A stretch of 50,411 bases of DNA, from positions 1-50,411 of the forward strand of contig CAJXVA010000010.1 of NCBI GenBank assembly GCA_913061055.1, in the 5' to 3' direction. Below are positions 7,292 through 15,909 of the stretch, one piece after another. The position numbers were made by a program, and so were the translations under genes. Below the pieces are notes generated by a model, which was not told where the DNA came from, did not search any database, and saw nothing but the letters and a program-made list of their open reading frames with translations. Each line of letters begins with the position of its first letter. Positions within the stretch are counted from its first letter, which is position 1. The stretch is from an uncultured Pseudomonadota bacterium. GTDB lineage: Bacteria; Myxococcota_A; Polyangia; Nannocystales; Nannocystaceae.

Positions 7292-8191
7292 TCACTCACC
7301 TCCCTTGCAGGGGCACTTGTTGTCGTCGTCCTGGTTCTCGCAGACGACGCCGGGCGTAGGCTCGAACTCATCTTCGAGTCCAAGCGTTCGGAACACGGCA
7401 TCGAGTTCATCCTGGCCAAGCACTGGGTTCAAATGAAACCTGATATCCGGGAGCCCACCGTCCGGACTTGGCTCACGACGTGAAAGCACGTCGACGATCG
7501 TCTCAGTGGAAGAGAAGGCGCTCTGACCTTCGACCACGAACCCGCTGACCTTTTCCACTTTCTCGAAGCCATCAAGTCTAGACAGCTTCGGATTATCCCC
7601 ACGCGGCAGCGCGGCGGCGTCAGGACCGTACCCATCGCACTCGTACGACCCCAAGCGAAAGTACCCGATGTCCCTCGGACTCTCTAACTCCAGTCGGGAC
7701 AGCTCAGGGTTGTCGAGTACCGAGACTCCGCCACCGCCAATCGATTCAAGAGAATCAAGCCCTCTGAGCGTCTCCAGGGACGCGTTCCCGCTTACAGACA
7801 AACCTCTCTCCAGGGTTTTCAAGCGACCAAGCCCGGCCAACGAACGGAGGTTCGTCGTATCCTTGATCCAGAGCCCCTGAACGCTCTCGAGGCACCCAAG
7901 AAACTCTAGGTGCGCATGCCCGCTGAGTTCTGTGATCGTCAGCACGCCGTGAACCTCACGAACGGCTCGCAGCCAGTCCAAGTCGGACGCGTCGTTGACC
8001 TCAAGATCCCCCTCGACGACCTCCGTGCAGCCGTCATTCCCATTCGACGAGGACGACGTGCCGTCTTCAGGAGCGTCCAGCTTCGGCTCCGCCACACTGT
8101 CGGACTGCCCTTCTCCACCCGACGGCGCCTCCGCAGGGGACGGACCACACGCAAGCAGACAGGCTGACAAAAGGAAACCGTATCTAGTCAT
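7292..8191 (-). CDS. Lipoprotein with leucine-rich / receptor-L-like repeats
   Basis: The 299-residue product starts with a lipoprotein signal peptide (MTRYGFLLSACLLAC, lipidated Cys at 15), then an acidic Ser/Gly-rich linker to about residue 50. Residues about 60-170 carry irregular leucine-rich repeats of about 24 residues (LTITELSGHAHLEFLGCLESV; LWIKDTTNLRSLAGLGRLKTL; LSVSGNASLETLRGLDSLESI), the pattern of a receptor L domain. The C-terminus is Cys-rich (CENQDDDNKCPCKGGE). It is probably a surface lipoprotein with a binding role. Its ATG overlaps the end of the small upstream frame (8184-8450) by 8 bp. It lies in the insertion between the two kinase-tail copies. Confidence 0.75.
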   Translation of the reverse strand: MTRYGFLLSACLLACGPSPAEAPSGGEGQSDSVAEPKLDAPEDGTSSSSNGNDGCTEVVEGDLEVNDASDLDWLRAVREVHGVLTITELSGHAHLEFLGCLESVQGLWIKDTTNLRSLAGLGRLKTLERGLSVSGNASLETLRGLDSLESIGGGGVSVLDNPELSRLELESPRDIGYFRLGSYECDGYGPDAAALPRGDNPKLSRLDGFEKVEKVSGFVVEGQSAFSSTETIVDVLSRREPSPDGGLPDIRFHLNPVLGQDELDAVFRTLGLEDEFEPTPGVVCENQDDDNKCPCKGGE

Positions 8192-8450
8192 TGATCACCT
8201 CGTATGTCGGCTCTAGCGCGTCGACCCGCGAGGAGAACCCCGTCAGTCCCGACGCAGGGTCGTTGACGGCGCCGACGAGCTGGTCCCAAGCCGTAGGCTT
8301 GGAAGACTCGTATGCTCCCGTCGGCCATGTATCGTTGACCTGGCTGAACGAGATCAGGATGATCGTAGAAGCATCAGTCGACCCTGGAATCTGGAAAATC
8401 GTGGTCACATCACCGGCATCAGATGACCTTGGCGGAGACCGAACCGTCAA
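8184..8450 (-). CDS. Small hypothetical protein, possibly frameshifted at its 5' end
   Basis: An 88-codon frame begins at TTG 8450 and ends in a TAG that overlaps the ATG of the LRR lipoprotein by 8 bp, which favours real coupled translation. The composition (TTIFQIPGSTDASTIILISF) looks like real beta-strand protein. A better start, ATG 8463 (MKKIVDGSVSAKVI), lies one base out of frame and stops after 14 codons. Moving one base near GTCATC would join the two into a smooth protein. It may thus be a recent frameshift or a sequencing error. I recognise no family. Confidence 0.4.
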   Translation of the reverse strand: MTVRSPPRSSDAGDVTTIFQIPGSTDASTIILISFSQVNDTWPTGAYESSKPTAWDQLVGAVNDPASGLTGFSSRVDALEPTYEVIND

Positions 8451-8483
8451 CTATTTTCTTCATGCCGAGTCGCCGGAATCGCA

Positions 8484-9122
8484 ATGCACGAGCTGACCCC
8501 TCCCACCACGCTGACGCCACATCTGCTGCTCTGCCTGTCGCTTACTGCCTGCCAGGCCGTCGTAGGCAGTGGAGAACACGAGACCGTGACATCTGAGCCA
8601 AACACCTGTGGTGCAGACACCACTTCTACCTCTGCAAGTGGCGGGACAATCCCCTCAGACACATCGACTGGCTCTGGAGGCTCCGAGCTGTCCAGCTCGA
8701 CAACAACCCCGCTCCAATCTGCGGAATACTCTGCGGTTGGTGCCGACGGCCCCGGGTTCGACTACCGATGGATCCAAGTTCATAAATACGATCCGGCGCT
8801 TGAATACTGTGTAACAGTATTCCTGGTACAGGACCCGGGGCAGTCGCAGCCCGGCTTTGACGACGTTGAGATGTGGGGCATTTGGCGCGTCGAGGGAGGT
8901 TGGACCAGGGCCCCCGTCGTCGACTGCCGGGACCGGGACGTCGAGCCGACGCCCATCAACGCTGTTAGCGGGCGTGTCGTACCTGAACCTGGTGAAAGCT
9001 CCGCATGCACACTCCCACTTGTTGAGCTCTCGCTGGGCCTCGCCGAGTCGGCTAGATGGCCAGCTGCCGACCTGTTGTTTGCCGAGAATTTGGTGGTCGA
9101 AGAAGCTTTCTGGTGTGACTAG
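8484..9122 (+). CDS. Lipoprotein of unknown function
   Basis: The 212-residue product begins with a lipoprotein signal (LLLCLSLTAC, lipidated Cys at about 23) and a Ser/Thr/Gly-rich linker to about residue 75 (TSTSASGGTIPSDTSTGSGGSE). The folded part, about 80-212, has several Cys residues (EYCVTVFLV, VVDCRDRD, SSACTLPLVEL, terminal FWCD) and no recognised motif. It stands alone on the plus strand inside the insertion and is probably exported to the outer membrane. Its TAG stop is in the same reading frame as the truncated kinase tail that starts 15 bp later, so readthrough would fuse the two. Confidence 0.65.
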   Translation: MHELTPPTTLTPHLLLCLSLTACQAVVGSGEHETVTSEPNTCGADTTSTSASGGTIPSDTSTGSGGSELSSSTTTPLQSAEYSAVGADGPGFDYRWIQVHKYDPALEYCVTVFLVQDPGQSQPGFDDVEMWGIWRVEGGWTRAPVVDCRDRDVEPTPINAVSGRVVPEPGESSACTLPLVELSLGLAESARWPAADLLFAENLVVEEAFWCD

Positions 9123-9137
9123 ACGATCTCTTTCCAC

Positions 9138-9493
9138 GCCGCGACCGCATCCGCTCGCGCGCTGAAGATTCGTCGCAAGCTCTTGCCCGCCGGGCACAAG
9201 GGCATCGGCATCGCCTTGTCCTCGTTGGCGCGCGCGCAGCTGGTGCTCGGCAAGCTGGTGCTCGCCCAAACGAACGCAAGAGAGGCGATCGAGATCTTCT
9301 CCAAGGCGGAGGCTGTCGAGCCCTGGCGCCTCACCCGAGCACGTTGGGCCGCCGCGCAGGCCGGGCATCAGCTCGGCTCCGCGACGCCCGAGGAGTTCGC
9401 GGGTCTCGGCGAGGCTGCGAGTGCTCTGCCTGACGACCGAGATGCGTTACGCACCCAGATCCAGCGGCTCCTCGAAGAACGTGGCCGGTAGTG
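9138..9493 (+). pseudogene. Truncated kinase-TPR tail (direct repeat copy B)
   Basis: This copy of 6428-6783 still encodes 117 residues that would form the last TPRs of a kinase-TPR protein and ends at the equivalent TAG (9489-9491). The kinase domain and the first TPRs are absent: upstream sequence is unrelated and belongs to the lipoprotein gene. An in-frame ATG at 9183 gives a 102-residue frame, but with no visible ribosome binding site. It is best read as the remains of a tandem paralogue or as the far boundary of an insertion. Homology to copy A stops two bases after the stop codon. Confidence 0.85.
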
Positions 9494-9613
9494 ATCTTGG
9501 ACGACTCCTGGCGCTGCTGGGCCCAATGCCCTTCGCTGCGATCGCTTTGGCTTCAGGCGGTCTACCCACTCCGAGTTGAGCGGGTATTGGGACGCGGTGT
9601 TCTCAGTGGGCCC

Positions 9614-10543
9614 TTATGGCAGCTCCACTGGTCCGGGAACGACGATGATGTCGTTCCCGCCGCTCGTACAAGCCAAGCACATCGTCTCCACGACGATGAA
9701 CGCGTTGGGCACAACAATCGTGAAAATGTCGCCGTCCAGCGTGACTGTTCTGAGGTCCGTGTCGTAGACCATGACGGGGCCGTCGTCCGCTGCGACCTCA
9801 AGCGCAAGTGACCGATCCAGCACGTGATGACCGCGCAGGCTTGGTCGCGCTGCGCAATCGGGATCTCGGACGATCAACTCCTGATCCCAGCCGAGTTCGG
9901 GCGAGGGACTCGCGGCGCCGGGGGAAGGGGCGGACAACCCAAGCTGTGCCAGGCCGAGGAGGTCCCCATCCATCGAGCTGATTGAGAACGCCCACCCAAT
10001 CCCTGCGGCGCCAAAGTCCGCTGGCACGGCTTGAAACGTCATCGAGACTTGGGCGTGGTCGAGAATCGATGAGAGGGGCGCCGCTAGTGCTGGCAGGTTG
10101 GTGACGACCTCAAATCGAGCCTGCTCCGTGGGCTTCCGGGTGTCGTCTTCGCAAACGAGGTCGACAAGGCCTTCTCCCGCCGCGGCCACAGGAGCGCAGT
10201 TGAATGTCAGGAGTCCCCGCGTTCCCTCGGGCGCCATCCACTCTCCACCCGCTGGCTGCACGCGAAGAAACGCAGTGACCAGCGTCTCGTCTGCTCCGAT
10301 GCACGCCTCCCCACGGAAACCTGTCGAGGTGCTCTCGGAAGAGTCGCCGTCGGTCGAGTCCGCGCTGTTCGATGTTATGTCCGCGCTCGAGCTAGTGCCT
10401 TCACCGTTCGCGGTATCGTCGGACGTCGGTTCGGTGCCGACATCTTTGCCCGGATTGGTGGTCCCTCCGCCGGCGCCCGGGGCCGGTTCGCTCGCGGGGC
10501 AACCCGCGGACACCAGGAAGATCAAGAAGGTTGTCTTACGCAT
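9614..10543 (-). CDS. Lipoprotein, translationally coupled to the metalloprotease
   Basis: I use ATG 10543 (309 residues) rather than the TTG three codons earlier, because that ATG overlaps the stop of the metalloprotease gene as TGATG. The signal peptide MRKTTFLIFLVSAGC gives lipidated Cys15. A long Thr/Ser/Asp/Gly linker runs to about residue 75. The remaining 230 residues are beta-rich with paired Cys residues (FRGEACIGADETLV, TFNCAP, LVCEDD, DPDCAARP, ETMCLAC). I recognise no family. The coupling suggests that it works with, or is turned on and off with, the protease upstream. Confidence 0.75.
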   Translation of the reverse strand: MRKTTFLIFLVSAGCPASEPAPGAGGGTTNPGKDVGTEPTSDDTANGEGTSSSADITSNSADSTDGDSSESTSTGFRGEACIGADETLVTAFLRVQPAGGEWMAPEGTRGLLTFNCAPVAAAGEGLVDLVCEDDTRKPTEQARFEVVTNLPALAAPLSSILDHAQVSMTFQAVPADFGAAGIGWAFSISSMDGDLLGLAQLGLSAPSPGAASPSPELGWDQELIVRDPDCAARPSLRGHHVLDRSLALEVAADDGPVMVYDTDLRTVTLDGDIFTIVVPNAFIVVETMCLACTSGGNDIIVVPGPVELP

Positions 10544-12588
10544 CAGAGACAACTCCCTGCCAGGAATTTATTCGACAATAACAAACCATTCCAACACAAG
10601 GTTCGCTCCCACCGGAGCAGGCAACCCGGGGAACTCAGCTTGAGATAGGCGACCGCGGCTGCGTTCGAATCGCTCAACAGGCCCTCGTTCACAACGCGAC
10701 CGTAGAGCTCCGCCATCTCCAGCTTGTTCGGTGCACCTGAGCAGCTATCCGAATGCAGGTCCCAAAGCGCTCGCATCCAGTCCCCAATGGTGCCGGCACC
10801 GTTGGTGGAGTCTCTACAGGCCTGGTTGTTCGTCGGACAGCAGCTCGCGTTGTGGCCGCCGATCGTATTCGTTGCGTCCCAACGCTCAAGATCGTGACTC
10901 GTGGACTGGCGAAACTGGCCGTCTGAGGACTCGTTGTTCCAGATCCGCGCGGACACGAAGTGGGCCCACCCCTCGCGTAGCGAGAGCGAAGACCATTCCT
11001 TGCTGTCAATGCTGTACTCGCTATTGGGCTCGAACACACACGAGCCATTCGGCGTCACGCTATGGTCTCCCGCCGATGGCGAGAAACCGGGTTTGTCCGC
11101 GATCTGCGCCCCGTATGCGTGGCCGTATTCGTGTGACACGATGAACTTTGCCTTCAGGTTCGAACCACCACAGTTTGGCGCCTGCATCTGGATGTATGAC
11201 CGGTTAGTTGTCACGTTGTTTGCGTAGTTGACGTTGAGTGCGCCGCAAACCCCGTCCACGGCGATTTGAATCTGAGTGTTCGCAGGCAAGCCATCATTGT
11301 ATCGCTCCAGAGACTTTGCGAACAACGCAACGCCTGTCCAGAGTTCTCCGTAGTCACCTGCCGTCACGACCGTGGCTCCGCCGGAGCTGCTGAAGGACAC
11401 GTTGGTTGTTGTGTCGAGATATGGACTACCTGGCGTAGCTGGCGGGGGGATTACCGTCCCGGAGCCGTCGTGTACGCGTATTCCTGTGCCGTTCGCTAGG
11501 CTGGCGCGGCTATAGACTTTGACCGTGGTGGAGAAAGCGGGAATCCCGGAGACGAAGTCGACGCAGCCCGTTGAGATATCGGCGTGGTGAGTTACGCCCC
11601 CTATCTTGACCTTTATGCCGTGCGCGGGAACAAGTGCGGGGACGTCGATGCCGTTCCAATGGTCCTCCTCGATTCCCTTGCTGTTGGCGTAGCCGGAGTC
11701 CCACGAGTGAACCTTCAGCAGCACACAAAGCTGCATGTTGTAGCTCGGAGCACCAGTTGACGGGGTAAGGCTGCCAAGGTCGTCGACAACAGGCAGTGCA
11801 GCACTCTCGGGCTCGACTTCAACTTGTGTTGCTGCTGCATCCTCTGCCAGCGGTGCCCAAACCGTGATCGCGTCTTGCACGCCATCCGCTTCGGGTTCCT
11901 GCGTGCCGAGGATATCTCCGCCATTGAAGGTCGACCTTCTGACTTCATCATCGTAGATGAGCGTCGTCCCCACGGCGTTCTCGTGGAAGCTGAGTACTTG
12001 GCTGGCTCCAAGATCGAGCTGCTCAAGGCTCTCGGGGTCGCGAGCGCGGGCTGTCACCATGACTCCCCTCGAGAAGGGCGACGGTCCGTCCAGGAAGGGG
12101 CTTAGGTCGATTGGTACCGTAGCGCTCTCGCCGGGCCCGACGACGAACTCACCTGGTTCTCCCCACACCGTGGCTGTCGTGCCTCGGTGTCCGGCGGCGA
12201 GAAGCTCAAGTGCTGCCTCGCGGCCCATGCCGTTCGTGACCTCAATGTACGCGGTCTGCTCCGAAAGGTCAGCGACCGCCCCCTGAGCGAGTTCAACCCA
12301 GCGAAGCTGGACACTCGGCCCGGCTACGCCGCATTCGTGTCCCTGGAGACCTGCGTCGACATCTGTCGCGGCGTCGCTTGAGTCATGGGACTGCTCGAGG
12401 GGATCGTCAGCGGTCCATGCTGCGGCGAGGTCGTCGGCCTCGAACCGATCCCCCGCTGGTTGGGCGTCATCGCACCCAACTAGGGGAAAGAAACTCAACC
12501 AACAACAGGCTATCGCAGTCCTCCCGTGCCGTGCCGTGCCGTGCCGTGCCGTGCCGTGCCGTGCCGTGCCGTGCCGTGCCGTCTCCAT
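10543..12588 (-). CDS. HEXXH metalloprotease lipoprotein with pentanucleotide repeat at its start
   Basis: The 681-residue product opens with METARHGTARHG..., encoded by a GGCAC tandem repeat, followed by a lipoprotein signal (TAIACCWLSFFPLVGC). A mixed linker and a beta-rich region follow (about 60-300). The peptidase part has the zinc motif HEYGH at 486-490 (SHEYGHAYGAQI) and, 49 residues later, Glu539 in LREGWAHFVSARIW, a spacing and context typical of gluzincins. It is thus probably an active surface zinc protease. The stop overlaps the ATG of the next lipoprotein (TGATG). The start at 12588 is the only ATG before the signal sequence, so the repeat must be translated. One repeat unit more or less shifts the frame. 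Confidence 0.8.
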   Translation of the reverse strand: METARHGTARHGTARHGTARHGRTAIACCWLSFFPLVGCDDAQPAGDRFEADDLAAAWTADDPLEQSHDSSDAATDVDAGLQGHECGVAGPSVQLRWVELAQGAVADLSEQTAYIEVTNGMGREAALELLAAGHRGTTATVWGEPGEFVVGPGESATVPIDLSPFLDGPSPFSRGVMVTARARDPESLEQLDLGASQVLSFHENAVGTTLIYDDEVRRSTFNGGDILGTQEPEADGVQDAITVWAPLAEDAAATQVEVEPESAALPVVDDLGSLTPSTGAPSYNMQLCVLLKVHSWDSGYANSKGIEEDHWNGIDVPALVPAHGIKVKIGGVTHHADISTGCVDFVSGIPAFSTTVKVYSRASLANGTGIRVHDGSGTVIPPPATPGSPYLDTTTNVSFSSSGGATVVTAGDYGELWTGVALFAKSLERYNDGLPANTQIQIAVDGVCGALNVNYANNVTTNRSYIQMQAPNCGGSNLKAKFIVSHEYGHAYGAQIADKPGFSPSAGDHSVTPNGSCVFEPNSEYSIDSKEWSSLSLREGWAHFVSARIWNNESSDGQFRQSTSHDLERWDATNTIGGHNASCCPTNNQACRDSTNGAGTIGDWMRALWDLHSDSCSGAPNKLEMAELYGRVVNEGLLSDSNAAAVAYLKLSSPGCLLRWERTLCWNGLLLSNKFLAGSCL
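12526..12580 (-). repeat. Pentanucleotide tandem repeat, 11 x GGCAC, in coding sequence
   Basis: Eleven perfect copies (GTGCC on the plus strand) start 6 codon bases after the ATG of the metalloprotease gene. Five is not a multiple of three, so each gain or loss of a unit shifts the frame. With 11 units the frame runs into the signal peptide. In the two other frames a stop follows the repeat within 5 or about 19 codons (TAG and TGA). This is the structure of a slipped-strand contingency locus. Confidence 0.95.
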
Positions 12589-13228
12589 TACCGATCAGAT
12601 TAGTGATCAAGTGGCAAACTGTCAAAGCGACGATTGATAGCAATCCGGCCAGTGGGATTTTAGGTTCTCTACTAGTTCAAGTCTCGCCAAGGTGGCCGAA
12701 AAGATGAAAAAATGACGTTGTCTTCGACACGAGCCATTGTCGCGGGCGAGGAGGCCTTCTTCCATCAACCACGGCTCTACCAGGTTCAGTGCAGGTATGG
12801 GTTCGCGGCGATGTTGACCGTCGTGAGTCTGACGGCATGCCGCGTGCAAAACGTTTCTCGTGCTGCGTGTCGCTGTGGGTCGATGTGTGGCCGGACGGGG
12901 TTGAGGTTTGGGGGGTGCCGGCGTTACCTGGCGAGAGTACGATGTGAGGGGCCCGCGCGTATCTCGGTCCTGGCGACATCACGCCACGCGCTGCGGAGCG
13001 CGGACGAACACGCGGGCCCGAAAGGGATGCGATCCCTCGCTCGACACGTCGCCCGCCTCCCGAGTTTTCCCGACGCGTTCCTGCGATTTCACGATGCGCG
13101 AACTGGGGACGGGGCCATTTGCGAATCCGGCCGCCGCAGTCTTGTCGGCCGGCTTGGCATACGGAGAATGTGACGACCCATGTCAGCCCGCGTGACGACC
13201 TGTAACCCAGCCTGCTAGCGTCCCGGCC
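12589..13228. other. 640-bp intergenic region without a convincing gene
   Basis: The region separates the minus-strand metalloprotease gene from a plus-strand lipoprotein gene. Several short open frames exist on both strands, but none has a plausible start, codon pattern or recognisable product. The part next to the protease gene (12590-12720) is clearly less GC-rich than the rest of the window and contains short AT runs. It should hold the promoters of both flanking genes. No tRNA, strong hairpin or IS end was seen. Confidence 0.5.
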
Positions 13229-14059
13229 ATGACCAGGACGGAGAACATGGATCGGCTGTGGCTACTGTCGATGATGACGATGGGCTGTCTTGCTTGCGGC
13301 GATGACGTCGGTGAGGCTGAGGAGACTGACGGAACGACGCAGGCGGCATCCACAGGTCCCAGCGACGGCACGACCCTCGATCCGGGAACGTCCTCCGGCA
13401 CCACGGCGGATGACACCACCACGGGCAGTGGAACCACCGCCGCCGAGACCACCGCGGCTTCAGTGACGCAAGGACCCTCGACCTCGGACACCGACCCTGG
13501 AGGCTCGTCGGGCGAATCGTCCTCGGACACGACCAGTGTCGAGCCCCCCTCGGAGTACGTGGAGGCCTGCGTCGCCGCGTACACGCTGATCATCGACTGC
13601 TACGGGCGCAACTACACCGATGCACAGATTCTGGCGCTCTGCGTGGCAAGCGAGGGATATTTCGAGATGTACTACGGAGAAGCGTGCCTTGGCAGCCAGC
13701 TCGACTACTTGGCATGTCTGTCGGCCCTCACGTGCAAGGAGTTGACGGCGAAAGGCGGCGCAGCGGCGGGGGCCTGCAACGACGAATACGTCGCAGGAAA
13801 CGAAGTCTGCCCCGAGCTCTTCACCTACTGCAGCGGCGACGGCGGTGCAGGTGGTGGTCCCGACGGCTGTGGCATCCAAGTCTCAGAGTGTCTGGACGGC
13901 AACGACTACGCTGTGGACTGCGACGCGACGACCTGCACGTGTCTGACCAACGACATGCCCGGTGCCACGTTCGACAGTCCTGGCGTCGACGCATGCCTGG
14001 ACGACGGCTTCAGTGACACCGCCGAGACCGAGTGCGGCTTCCCGAGCGGGGTTTTCTAG
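13229..14059 (+). CDS. Lipoprotein with Thr/Ser linker and Cys-rich C-terminal domain
   Basis: The 276-residue protein has a short lipoprotein signal (MDRLWLLSMMTMGCLAC from the internal Met7; the ATG at 13229 adds six residues). A low-complexity linker of Thr, Ser, Gly, Asp and Glu runs to about residue 108. The C-terminal domain, about 170 residues, contains roughly 16 cysteines in spaced pairs (AYTLIIDCYG, ALCVASEG, GEACLG, YLACLSALTC, TTCTCLTNDM, AETECGF). It should be disulfide-stabilised outside the cytoplasm. It is a family common in Nannocystineae, but I cannot name a function. It converges on the ABC exporter operon. Confidence 0.75.
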   Translation: MTRTENMDRLWLLSMMTMGCLACGDDVGEAEETDGTTQAASTGPSDGTTLDPGTSSGTTADDTTTGSGTTAAETTAASVTQGPSTSDTDPGGSSGESSSDTTSVEPPSEYVEACVAAYTLIIDCYGRNYTDAQILALCVASEGYFEMYYGEACLGSQLDYLACLSALTCKELTAKGGAAAGACNDEYVAGNEVCPELFTYCSGDGGAGGGPDGCGIQVSECLDGNDYAVDCDATTCTCLTNDMPGATFDSPGVDACLDDGFSDTAETECGFPSGVF

Positions 14060-14091
14060 CCGCAGGCCCTCGCCTGAGCGAAGGACGCCCC

Positions 14092-15909
14092 CTACGCCTC
14101 GGGCTCTTCGTCTTCCGCGAAGCCCATCGTGTACAGCTCGGCGTACTGGCCGCCCTTGGCCATCAGCTCGTCGTGTGAGCCCATCTCGGCGATCTGTCCC
14201 TTGCTGAGCACCACGATCTTGTCCGCCCGGCGCACGGTGCTGAGCCGGTGCGCGATCACGATCACGCTGCGGCCCTCCAACAGCTTCTCGATCGCCTCCT
14301 GGACCTTCTGCTCCGTGATCGAGTCGACGCTTGCGGTGGCCTCGTCGAGGATGAGCAGCGTGGGCTGGCGCGCGGCAACCCGAGCAAAGGCGAGCAGCTG
14401 TGTTTCACCCTGAGACAGGTTTCCGCCGCGCTCGCCAACGGCGAAGTCGAGTCCGCCGCGCTCGTCGATGAGCTTGCGTGCTTGGACAAGCTCCAGCGCG
14501 CCCATCATGCGATCGGGGTCGCAGGAGATGTCGTTCTCGCCGAGGCAGATGTTGTAGGCGACCGAGTCCTGAAACAGGAAGACGTCCTGTTGGACCATGA
14601 GCAGGTGCTTGCGGACGTGCCCCGGTTTGACACCGCGCAACTCGACGTCGCCGCCGGGCGTCTGCATGGCCACGGTGCCGCGATAGCCCGTGTAGAACTG
14701 GGTCAGGACGCGTCCTAGGCTGCTCTTGCCCGAGCCGGTTCGCCCGACCACGGCGACGACTTCGCCCGGCTTCACGTCGAAGGACAGCCCCTTGAGCACG
14801 TCCGGACCATCCTCGCCGTAGGCAAACTTCAGGTCGCGAATCTTCAGTCCGCCCTGCCAAGTATCGAGGGGGTTGGACTCGTTGGGATCCACCCGGGGCT
14901 CGGTGGTCTCGTCCAGCAGCCCGTAGATCCGCTCGAGCGATGCGGCTGCGCGCTGAATGGTGGCGAGCTTTCCGGAGAACTCTTTGACCGGGATGAAGAT
15001 GCGCTGCAGGTAGTCGACAAACGCGAACAGCAGTCCGAGCGTGATCGCGCCGCCCTCGGTCAACACACTGGGAGAGGCGAAGTAGATCAGCAGCGCCACC
15101 GAGAACGCGGAGATCCCATCCATCACCGCGTAGAGCATCGCGTCGAAGACGTTGGCGGTCTTGGTGGCCTTGAGGTAGCGCCCGCCCAGACGCTGATACT
15201 CGTCGTGCGCAGCCTTCTCCCGTCCGAACAGCTGCACGACCGTGATGCCCGAGAGCTGCTCCGCCAAGAATCCGGTCTGCGCTGCCTGAGCCTTGCGGAC
15301 CTCGAGCTGTAGCTTTCGCAGCGCAGCCCCGACGTAGCGCACGAGCACGAACAGCACGGGCGCGACCACCAGCGTGATGAGCGTGAGCCACGGGCTCAGC
15401 CACAGCATCGCCGAGAGGATCGACAGGATCATCACGATGTCGGTGAGGATCATGAAGACCCCGAACGACAGCGTCTCGCTGAGGGCCTCGACGTCGGAGG
15501 TCGTGCGCGTCAGCAGGCTTCCCAACGCGTTCTTGTCGAAGAACCGGTTGGGCAGGTGGATGACGTGGTCGAATACCTTGCGGCGGACATCGGAGATCGT
15601 CATGTGGCCGGCTCGCTGCAGCGAGTAGACCTGGACGGCTTGGCACAGAAACTCGGCCATCACCGCGACCATGAACCCGAGGCTCAAGAATCGAAGGCCG
15701 ATGATATCGCCCTGCGGAATGAGTTCGTCGACCGCGTACTTGACCAGGAGCGGCCGCAAGGTCGACATCGCGGCGACCATCGGGATCATCGACAAGCCCA
15801 TCGCCAGCCAGCGCTTGTGCGTGACCGCGAACGACCAGAATCGGCGAAGCAGCGCGATCGTTGTGGCCGCCGATGGGGGCTTCTTCTGAGCATCGGGAGG
15901 ACCGCTCAT
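14092..15909 (-). CDS. ABC exporter half-transporter, catalytic-Glu subunit (MdlB-like)
   Basis: The 605-residue protein has a six-helix type-1 exporter membrane domain (about 25-330) and an ATP-binding domain. Walker A is GRTGSGKSS, the Q-loop region follows VQQDVFLFQDSV, Walker B with catalytic Glu is LLILDEATASVD, and the switch His is in IAHRLS. The signature motif is LSQGE, not the usual LSGGQ. Its start overlaps the stop of the partner gene (ATGA). A degenerate signature here and a missing catalytic Glu in the partner are the complementary marks of a heterodimeric exporter, as in E. coli MdlAB or B. subtilis BmrCD. Substrate unknown; probably a drug, lipid or peptide. Confidence 0.92.
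   Translation of the reverse strand: MSGPPDAQKKPPSAATTIALLRRFWSFAVTHKRWLAMGLSMIPMVAAMSTLRPLLVKYAVDELIPQGDIIGLRFLSLGFMVAVMAEFLCQAVQVYSLQRAGHMTISDVRRKVFDHVIHLPNRFFDKNALGSLLTRTTSDVEALSETLSFGVFMILTDIVMILSILSAMLWLSPWLTLITLVVAPVLFVLVRYVGAALRKLQLEVRKAQAAQTGFLAEQLSGITVVQLFGREKAAHDEYQRLGGRYLKATKTANVFDAMLYAVMDGISAFSVALLIYFASPSVLTEGGAITLGLLFAFVDYLQRIFIPVKEFSGKLATIQRAAASLERIYGLLDETTEPRVDPNESNPLDTWQGGLKIRDLKFAYGEDGPDVLKGLSFDVKPGEVVAVVGRTGSGKSSLGRVLTQFYTGYRGTVAMQTPGGDVELRGVKPGHVRKHLLMVQQDVFLFQDSVAYNICLGENDISCDPDRMMGALELVQARKLIDERGGLDFAVGERGGNLSQGETQLLAFARVAARQPTLLILDEATASVDSITEQKVQEAIEKLLEGRSVIVIAHRLSTVRRADKIVVLSKGQIAEMGSHDELMAKGGQYAELYTMGFAEDEEPEA

Noticed and set aside
12526..12580. GTGCC repeat as an assembly error
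   Set aside because: Eleven perfect units that keep the frame into a lipoprotein signal are better explained as a real contingency repeat, although the exact number needs read support.
12712..13173. 153-codon frame in the intergenic region
   Set aside because: Arg- and Ser-rich without motif or ribosome binding site; typical random GC-rich frame.
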